A stretch of DNA of 64,000 nucleotides from the NCBI GenBank assembly GCA_002633025.1, contig NMRB01000110.1:605435-669434 (forward strand). The letters run 5' to 3'. The notes beneath the pieces were generated by a model. The model was not told where the DNA came from and did no database searches. It saw only the letters and a program-made list of their open reading frames with translations. The DNA comes from Notospermus geniculatus. Its lineage: Eukaryota > Nemertea > Pilidiophora > Heteronemertea > Lineidae. The position numbers and the translations under genes are program-made. Of the stretch, positions 55,090 to 64,000 are shown in pieces. Position 1 is the stretch's first letter. Every line of letters starts with the position of its first letter.

Positions 55090-58000
55090 TGTCAACAGCT
55101 CTGTCAACAGGTACTTGATGTCCATTTATAAGCTGCTTATCACGGGGCATTAGCTAATGGTGGTATGAAGGAGATCTATACCATATCTCCATTTCCACGA
55201 ACACATCTCACCAATATGAACTGCATTCAAGTTGCATGACAAGATGTTGCAATTTTTCTCTTGCGGCGTATACGAATGCTTACGAAACAATACATACCTT
55301 ATAGACTGTTAAGTAAAACTTAGAATGAGTCAGCTGTCGTATATACCGCAGTCTTTAGAAAGCAATGGACCAAACTGAAAGTTTTAGTTGTCATAGAAAC
55401 AATTCACAATTGAATGATAGGCCGTCTACATTGTTCATTTAGTCTTCTTAATGTCAACACTGTGATGAGCCATTAACTTGGTGCCATATTGATTTTGGAA
55501 AGGTACGACATACACACTCAAAATATCAGGTTTTGGTTCGATATTTCAGGAGACAAGGATTTAAATAATGTGTGAACTTTGCCCTTTGCCCTTCAGGCAG
55601 ATCTGCGAGCCGGCAAATATATTGGTACGTTTTTTGTTCTGAGCCTGGAAACGAGAATAGTTACCATGGCGTTGATATTCCAAGTGAACGAAAAGGACAT
55701 ATTGAATGAAGACTTAGAAAAAATGAATTTCAAGCGAATTCCTATAAAACGAAGTGCGCACGGAGTACTTCGTCATTGCCTCAAGATTAGGTAGTCTGAA
55801 ACTCGTTCGTTGCGTTGTTCCAACTAACTTATCGATAAAGAAGAGGATTACTATCGTAATGTTCATCTTCAATATCGGTTGACTCATTTCGACCAGCGGG
55901 ATATTACATGTATTCAAAATGCCAGGGTCCCATCACAACAGTAGATGGGTTTACTTCATCGATAGAAAATCAATGTTTGTAATTATAATCATGAGAAACG
56001 CCAGCCTTCTATCAAATCGCTGTAGTCTGTCTTATCATGGAAAAGATCAAAATGCTGCGTCTCGGATACCACATAATCCCACGAATGTAGTCATAATCAA
56101 TGTAATGAAAACTTTCCTTCTTAATCATGTTCCAGAATTTGACTTAAGCGGTGGCTGCTTTTTTCTCCTATTGAAAAGTGAAGTGAATGACGGTTATGAC
56201 GAAGATTTCTATCTTCTGAGCTAAGCTAATAAGTAGTTCGAGAGAATTGACGGTGAAACTAACAAGATAGGATGCATTTTGGACGTCAGCGCATATACAT
56301 GTAGCTGTGTGCACGAATGTACAGCTACAGTGCATCAGCCTGTGCATAGGAGATTTGACCAGGATCATCGTCTTGTGTCATCCTGTGGACAATCAAGATA
56401 ATGCACCACAAACACTATGCATCGGACTTATACCAGAAGTATACAATGCTTTGGTTGGTTTACAACGAATGCCACGGGGAATGGAACACCGGATAGATGA
56501 CATGACGAAAATGGCAAAAAAAGAGAAAATGCTATTTACGATAAAAGAAAAGGAGTCGCATCGCGGCAGGCATTACAGGGCCTTAGTCAGAAAGCAAAGA
56601 GCTTGGAGTCCGCTTCATGTGACTAATACCTACGATACTCGAGGTTTTGTCTCCACTGAATATGATACCAAAGAGCTAGATTTGTGAATTTGTGTACATT
56701 TATTTTACATTATGTGCATCAGCATTCATGAAAGTGTTTGCCATTCTTTGGCAGTAATGTGAATTAAGGGAGATGTCAGTTTTACCAAAATCCATAAGGC
56801 TTGGTTTTATTTCGTCACTAATGCATAGATATTGTTACATTTTGGTCGAACACAGGAAAATTTACGGGTGAACGGTAGGCCTCTATTTACAACGACAAAA
56901 GAGATTTTGTCTCACTGTATGATATGAATGAGCTAGATTTGTGGATTCGCGTGTTCATGAGTTTTACATTACGTGCATCAGCATTAATGAAAGCCTTTTT
57001 GCTTGGTTATGGAGCAGATTGAGGGGATAGTTTTACTGACTAATGCATAGATATTGTTACATTTTGGCCACAGAAAAAGTTGCGGATAAATGGATGCAAT
57101 TGCATTGGGTTCAGTGAAATACGACTGGCGTCATACTTCTTTGCACTGACGTCTTCACAACCACAAAGTACTGTCCAAACGGTTTAAATCATCATTATTA
57201 TCTCTCCATAAACTGATCGGTGGCAATGACCCAGCAAACTCCAAACCTGAGAATGATGGATTCTATTTCCATGACAACATCAACACCGTGATCATGATCG
57301 CCTGACAGATGACTTCCGGTGGAGCGAGATGAGAACAAACGAGAAACGGAGGTTCGTTTGCTCATATTAATTGGACATGTCTTTTCCTAGCTTCGGAAAT
57401 CTCAAAAGCAAGATATGCCGTCCCCTAAGTAGAAACCAGAACGATTCTTCAAGAAGATGTTTATTAGTTGGCTAATGCAAGAGGAGACCCTGATCCGCAA
57501 CATCGCCACAACAATTAGACCTTGCACCAGACCAAATTGCGAAGGTCTTCGGAGAAGTGGCAAGTCCTCGGTAGGTTGTGCAAAACATTGTAGTTTGTTC
57601 AAACTATGCTTTCAATGAAAGAGCAATACTGGTGAAGAGCTTTGTCGAAAGTAACCCCATTGATTCGCAACCAGAATGTAACTTCGGGTTTTCAATTAAA
57701 ATTGCCTTGCGAGGAACCTTCACATTATTGATTTCTTCCGTGACAAGGAGACATATATTATGTGTAATGTACAATCGCTTTTCCCATGCACCACACAATA
57801 CCTATATGCCGATATTTTATCGTCATCACTTCCTTGAAAATCTTCGTGAAACAGGGAGTCGAATATTGCATATTCATGTAAAAGGTTTCAACACACTGTA
57901 TGTGACAAAAGAGTAATGCTTTTTACAACAGTGACGTGGCAAGTTTTTATGCCTGTGTTTCGCACTGAAGGTAACTCTGTGAGTCCTGGGTTCCACCAAA

Positions 58001-61000
58001 ATGGCTGAATCATATGGATGAAATGCTGTACGATAGACAACGTTGAAGTAAAGTGGGATCCTTTCTGAGAAATTTCACTGATTTTCATTGACTTTATTGT
58101 TGCCCAATCATTCGACACGTTACAGAAGCCGCAGTAGCCTCGTCTGGAACTTTGAACAATGAGATAACTTTGAACCTCCTCCGGATCATTGTGAGGTCAT
58201 ATGGAGATGGAGAAGTACAGTTATGGCAACTTTGGGAGTGAAGCTTTCTTCAGCAACAATCTGACATACCATGCACATACAGCAACAGCTGTATCTTATG
58301 TGAGCACAATGGCCCTGGCCATTTCATGAAGTATTTGGTAATATCTCTTCCTAAATGTATAGAAATGTAATTCATCCGCAACATTTCTCCTAGATGGTGT
58401 TCAAAGTTACCCCGTTGTTCAAAGTCACTCCCGATGACGGTAACTATAACATTTCAGAGATGTCCTTTCGACAGAAGCGTTGCCAAGATGAGTTATTTGG
58501 AAAATTAATATAGTTTAACTGCAAGTAGACGGCTGGTTTGAGAAATTCAATTTCGACGGCAATGGATGTAGCTGATGCGAAAAATCTGGCACGCCAATAT
58601 GTAATTTCGGTGATTCACATAAAAATGTCTGAATGATTTGTCCCGACAAGTTTTCGACGAATCCTTGATAGAATGAAGACGTCCACTGCATCTCTGAATA
58701 TGTTCCTACCTAATATTAGCTCCTAGTTTATGATTTACCTATCCCGGGCAATACAAACCAGCTATATGTTGTAACGATGTTGACCGACCACTTGCGGAAT
58801 TTTAATAACGTATCCTACATGACAGTGAAAAAGATATCATGACACCTAGAAAGCAATAAGTTTGCTTCGCAAGGTGAATCACATGGTGCTGGTTAGTATA
58901 TGAAGTGTTCCTATCTCGAAGGAAATTCTTGTGCAAGGTGGATTGCAAATTGAATTCGACTCTCATACTCTGATCTCAAGTCTAATTTTGGGGGAGAGTT
59001 CGGCCAATGGTTCGTCACCAGTACAGCCGACATTTTCACATCGTCCGTCGTGTCTGCAACATGCAAGGGTATAAATTCTGTAATTTCGTTTCCACCAAAA
59101 TGCACATATCAATATTTAGCAATTATATCGATTATCAGTAAAATATAGTTCCTATTCTTGAATATTTAATGAACAGTAGGTGTTGATGATGCGCACAGAA
59201 TGTATAAATGTATGTCAGATCATACAGTGGACTACACCAATGCGACACACAATGTTACATCTGTAAAACCTTTAATGATAGGAAAAGGCCCCCAGTTTCC
59301 TCGTTCAAAAAAATGTATACATGTACCTTTGATATATTTTTTAAAAATCATTGTTCGTGTATCTTACATAGGTGTTCTGCCTATGATGAACATAAAATAT
59401 AGATGGTGTCAGATCATGAATTACTGTAGAATGCCACTACGACGTGCATTCATATATCTGTACGCCGACAATAATAAGACAAAAATGTACCTTTTGATAT
59501 TCTTTTAAAAAAATATTCGTATATATGTCTAGCGTTTTTCTTAGTTTATTGCTATAGCATTTTATGTTTTCCGCGTCTTCTTTCTTTGTGTTTTCCTTAG
59601 AGCTGCATCAGTTTTGTAGGCCTGTAGGCATGTAATGTGAACTTCAGCTTATTCCTCTTCATCGCATTATCATGATTGACCAGGACGTACTTCATGATAA
59701 TGAAAATGCTGTAGCTCTTCTGATTAATGTACAATGATATATCAGGTTGCTTTTCCGAGAAACAACTAGTTAATATTGCAATAATCACCGTTCAAATTAT
59801 GGTTTTATAGTCTAATACCGGTGTGATGAATTGCAGCAGCGATTTAGAGAAAACTCCGAAGCCTAACAACGGCTTTACTTAGCTGTTTCGTCAGGATAAT
59901 CCCGGCATTAAAATGATTATCTAAGAGTACATTTTTTACATCATCCGACAGAGACTACCGTGAGGTGGGTGACGATCATTCCTGGTTAAGATGGTTCATC
60001 AGAAATAGATTATGATAATCAAAACTTCCTTCTACTTCCGATATCGTATGAGTATCCTCTGGGTCCTTATCGTTTCTTTGGGTGTATTCACTCAATGCAC
60101 TCATAGGAAGATATTGTGGGTTAATTTCTAAACAGAAATATTTAACAATGATGCTGCCGTATGTTTTTATACATAAGGATCTCAGTAATGGCTGAAAGGA
60201 TGCGCCCTTTCTTTATTTTAAGTAAGTTGCTCAGCAACCAACGGCACTAACCGACGGAACAGATAGACGGACTCTTCAGTTTGGTAAGAGAAAAATGAAA
60301 TAAGACATTCAGTACCCCGATGATCACATTGCACGACACAATAAATCCGGCCATATTTTCGTCTCTCAGTTTTACGTACGGTAGTTGAATTAGTTTTATA
60401 GTTGGAAAGGTAAAGGAACTAAATTTTAATAATAATAGGAAAATAAAAAATATCACAATTATTTGTATCCCATCGTACGTTACCGACCAAAAGCAAATCG
60501 GAACCCAATTTTAGACAGTATTTACGGTGGGTTTTTTCAAGTTCGATTGGGTAAACTAAGGAACGTTTGTTTAGCACTATTATGCAAAAGGATAACCTGT
60601 TCATTTTTCGTCTTCTTTCAGAACATCAACGACACGACATGGGCCAAATCTGTAACGATAGCCCGAATACTCACCATTCCGATGGGTCAATCCTAAAAGG
60701 ATAATCCAAATATATGGCGTGTATTCCATTTTGTTTGGTTTCATTACTTAGCAAACGTCAGGCACATCACAGCTTCAAACAACAGGTATCCTTTTTTCCT
60801 TAAGAAAAAAATGCGTCAAATCTAAAACATCGACGAAAATTATTCAACCATTTTGAATATGCGGAACAAGCTGCCCTTTACATTTCGATTCCTCCTCCAG
60901 CATTATTTGGGAATATCTCTGGCGAAGAGACTGGGCGATGCCTCATTACTTTGCGAGATGGACAACGCATAACTCCAATTGAGACTATCCAGAAACATAT

Positions 61001-62137
61001 ATTAGCACCAGTTAGACAATAAGACTTGCAACTGCACGTGCCAATGTGCATTATGCGCCTCTGAGAATGGGAAGATCGACTGAGTTAATGTGTGTTTATG
61101 CGATGCTGGTGACGTGGTGCCATTATGCATGGTTGTGGTATATCAAAGGTACCGGTGATCGAAAGGAACAGGGCTGGTCTGGTAGTCTACGAATGGTGTA
61201 AAGTACCGCTGAACTTCCATTGACTTCAACGCTGGATCGGTGTTCAATCCAACTTTGGCATACTGTCTATGAACCATTACCGATTGCCAGACAAGGTAAA
61301 TATCAAGAAGTCAACTTCCAGGACTTAGCAAATTTTCGACCCCAGACAATGCATGGAACAACAAGTGTGTCCTCTTCAATATATTTGACTACTTATTCGA
61401 GTTTGAATAAAATTACTTCTTTGTGTTAATCAAAAGTCCTCTGTATCAACGAATGCAATCAGCAACCAATTTGTTCATGCCACCAGCCTTCCTTGATGTC
61501 TAATGGATGAAAAAGATGTTCTCTGCATAAACTGACAGAAGACTCACAGAACCATTTTTTGTGTTGGTAGGACCTTCTGCACACTCATAAGACACTTTAG
61601 TGTGCAGGTGTTGCTGGAAAATGGACCATAATTCCTGCTTGAACTCATGATAGTCGCGGGTTCGATTCCGATTACGGCCAATGTTCAGAGGGGCATACAT
61701 ATACGAAAATAAATTCTAGTCCCTCGAATGACCAAGAAGTCAGTCCGGCGACCCTTCGAGAGATGCCGCATTGCTTATTTAACATTGCATCCAGCACATA
61801 CATGACCGATACTTCTTCATGGGTAACAGAAACCCTTAGTCCCGTATCAATTCCTTAAACTGTCAAAAACACCATTTGTCAGAAGACATCCAATGCCACG
61901 TGAGCTCTCGTAGGACATGTTATCAACCAATCAGCTCGTCGCTTATGTTTTCCAGTCGTTTACACAATTCATCACACGAGGAATGTTATGCATCGTATCT
62001 GTCGGACTCAATTTGTGAAGTAGATTATGATTCGGCTTTCATTAGATTTCTTCCCATATTGTTTTGCCCGTGGGACAGATCAACCAGCAACGAGATACTT
62101 CGTCTCAATGCCCTGTAGAATGATTATTCAACATTAT
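55090..62137. other. Gene-poor interval
   Basis: Only short frames without recognisable domains. The longest, at about 56307-56687 on the plus strand, is described separately. An imperfect duplication of about 90 bp (GAGCTAGATTTGTG ... GTGCATCAGCATT) occurs at about 56670 and 56930. At 61660 a GGTTCGATTCC word matches a polymerase III B box but lacks an A box. Confidence 0.4.
56307..56687 (+). other. Unassigned ORF, 126 codons
   Basis: The frame is open from a GTG codon; the first ATG inside it lies later. It is rich in charged residues in its second half (MTKMAKKEKMLFTIKEKES). No domain is recognised and no flanking splice sites are convincing. It may be a relic exon. Confidence 0.2.
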
Positions 62138-62957
62138 CCATGTTCTGACGATATCCAGTCATAAATATGACTTCGTAATCAGGACGGAACTAGTGTTGAA
62201 AAATAAGTGTTCTTGTTACAGGTTCAACCACAGGAAATAACCACAGAGCTGCGACTTTTTACCATGTTTAAATGAAGTAATCCTAGAGGATTTCTAAAGA
62301 TTTCCATCCTGCAATGTCGCAAGAACCTAAGCCTGTATTTTCTGTCAGCCACAGCCCTCAGGATCATGCTGCTGATGCGAGAATCCTGAGAAAAACCTTG
62401 ACAATGCAAAACTCAATACCGGTACCCGGTGTCATCACTCGTGGCCTTGGTTTGATGTTGTTCACAGCGCCTTGTGAAATCAAATGGACAAGAGCATTGC
62501 CACGACCTCCTTGTCGATGCGACGTCAATGTTCTAGTCAGCTGTGACTTATATGAAACAGGGTTTTGATACCACGAATCAATTCACTACCCTGCTGGTTT
62601 CCCGTCTTCCAACGTCGATAATAATGTGAACTTCATTGGCAAGAGATCGAGCTTAGTGCATATTTCGCCATATACTTAGGCCACTCACAACAGGATTCAC
62701 CACCCTTGTGCAGGTAGGTAAACGCATCAAAACGGTCAGATACTGCACAGAACAGAGGAAAGGGGCCGACGGTAGCTTCATAGGACAACTACATGGAGAA
62801 ATGACGCTGTTGCTCCCTACTTGTACTTTTCTGGCTCCAGACCCTAGGCCCCCAACACCCAGTCCGAGGCCTGAGACCCCAGGTCCTATATGCCCCTGTC
62901 CAATGCCCAAGGTCCTAGGCCCCCCTTAGGCCCAAGACCCCTGGGCCTAAGGCCCAA
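62138..62957 (+). repeat. ~1.1-kb repeat, unit 1 (unique part)
   Basis: Begins ATGTTCTGACGATATCCAGT and is repeated from about 63245. Both copies hold a frame of 84 codons (MSQEPKPVFSVSHSPQDHAA) that differs by few residues; coding is not shown. The 3' part (62820-62957) is C-rich with many GGCCC/CCTAGG words. Confidence 0.8.
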
Positions 62958-62960
62958 GGC

Positions 62961-63243
62961 AAAACCACGCAAGTGCCATGTGTTGGTGATAAAACCACGC
63001 AAGTGCCATATGTTGGTGATAAACCACGCAAGTGCCATTTGTTGGTGATAAAACCACGCAAGTGCCATATGTTGATGATAAAACCACGCAAGTGCCATAT
63101 ATGTTGCTGGTAAAACCACGCAAGTTCCATATGTTGGTGATAAAACCACGCAAGTGCCATATGGATGTTGGTGATAAAACCACGCAAGTGCCATATGTTG
63201 GTGACAAAACCGCGGAAGTGCCATGTGTTGGTGATAGAACCAT
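62961..63243 (+). repeat. 30-bp minisatellite, about nine units
   Basis: The unit AACCACGCAAGTGCCATATG followed by TTGGTGATAA repeats about nine times with substitutions and small insertions. The open frames it creates on the minus strand are by-products of a repeat length divisible by three. Confidence 0.9.
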
Positions 63244-63244
63244 G

Positions 63245-64000
63245 ACATGTTCTGACGATATCCAGTCATAAATATGACTTCGTAATCAGGACGGAACTAG
63301 TGTTGAAAAATAAGTGTTCTTGTTACAGGTTCAACCAGGAAATAACCACAGAGCTGCGACTTTTTACCTTGTTTAAATGAAGTAATCCTGGAGGATTTCT
63401 AAAAATTTCCATCCTGCAATGTCGCAAAAACCTAAGCCTGTATTTTCTGTCAGCCACAGCCCTCAGGATCATGCTGCTGATGCGAGAATCCTGGGAAAAA
63501 CCTTGACAATGCAAAACTCAATACCCGTACCCGGTGTCATCACTCGTGGCCTTTGTTTCATGTTGTTCACAGCGCCTTGTGAAATCAAATGGACAAGAGC
63601 ATTGCCACGACCTCCTTGTCGATGCGACGTCAATGTTCTAGTGAGCTGTGACTTATATGAAACAGGGTTTTGATACCACGAATCAATTCACTACCCTGCT
63701 GGTTTCCCGTCTTCCAACGTCGATAATAATGTGAACTTCATTGGCAAGAGATCGAGCTTTAGTGTATATTTCGCCATATACTTAGGCCACACACAACAGG
63801 ATTCACCGCCCTTGTGCAGGTAGGTAAGCGCATCAAAACGGTCAGATACTGCACAGAACAGAGGAAAGGGGCCGACGGTAGCTTCGGACATAACTACATG
63901 GAGAAATGACGCTGTTGCTCCCTACATGTACTTCTCTGGCTCCAGACCCTAGGCCCCCAACGCCCAGTCCGAGACCTCAGACCCCAGGTCCTACATGCCC
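63245..64000 (+). repeat. ~1.1-kb repeat, unit 2 (cut by window end)
   Basis: Second copy of 62138 onward, with few differences, running to the last base of the window. With the minisatellite between, the period is about 1107 bp, so more copies may follow outside. Confidence 0.85.

Noticed and set aside
61650-61685. tRNA gene suggested by a GGTTCGATTCC B box
   Set aside because: No A box or acceptor stem at the right distance and no cloverleaf.
62314-62568. Conserved small protein in the 1.1-kb repeat
   Set aside because: Similarity between the two copies is explained by recent duplication of all the DNA around it; no codon-specific conservation can be judged.
62961-63243. CRISPR-like array
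   Set aside because: The units are contiguous 30-bp minisatellite repeats with no unique spacers, in animal DNA.
62886-63269. Three overlapping minus-strand frames rich in WFYHQH/LRGFITN repeats
   Set aside because: They are translations of the 30-bp minisatellite, whose unit is divisible by three.

Overview
The window is animal nuclear DNA. Genes have GT-AG introns, long intergenic stretches hold no gene, and many short palindromic DNA-transposon relics are scattered through it. The two recognisable multi-exon genes, an ARHGEF17-type RhoGEF and a THSD1-type membrane protein, together with frequent TACATGTA and AGGCCTA words, suggest an invertebrate deuterostome (echinoderm, hemichordate or lancelet). 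I cannot tell which from sequence alone. There are no bacterial operons, no CRISPR array, and no intact tRNA or rRNA.

Layout. (1) 1-13.3 kb: no supportable gene; inverted-repeat elements and a tRNA-derived SINE head. (2) 13.3-16.2 kb: an intact single-exon 586-residue ankyrin/TRP-like channel on the plus strand, with a frameshifted, inverted fragment of a paralogue just upstream. (3) 17.4-36.2 kb, minus strand: a complete 20-exon ARHGEF17-like gene (about 2402 residues) which I reconstructed exon by exon. It has a giant disordered first exon, a DH domain on exons 2-6, a PH region on exons 7-11 and a C-terminal beta-propeller on exons 12-20. All splice phases agree. Exons 8-13 occur twice in tandem around a single N; the repeated block is 782 coding bases, so real use of both copies would break the frame. 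This is most likely two haplotypes laid end to end. (4) 39.8-45.3 kb, minus strand: a THSD1-like type I membrane protein (ectodomain, TSP1, a CUB-like domain, one transmembrane helix, long cytoplasmic tail). Its large ectodomain exon is also present twice, around a 51-base N gap. (5) 45.3-64 kb: no supportable gene; three further tandem duplications, a 30-bp minisatellite, and weak ORFs.

The two recognised minus-strand genes are cytoskeleton/adhesion proteins in vertebrates (Rho activation; focal-adhesion receptor). Nothing here shows that they act together. The TRP-like gene and the arhgef17-like gene are convergent and may have overlapping 3' UTRs. The strongest leads are a possible mutually exclusive PH-domain exon (8b), a transposon insertion present in one haplotype copy and absent from the other, and the CUB-like domain in the THSD1-like protein.
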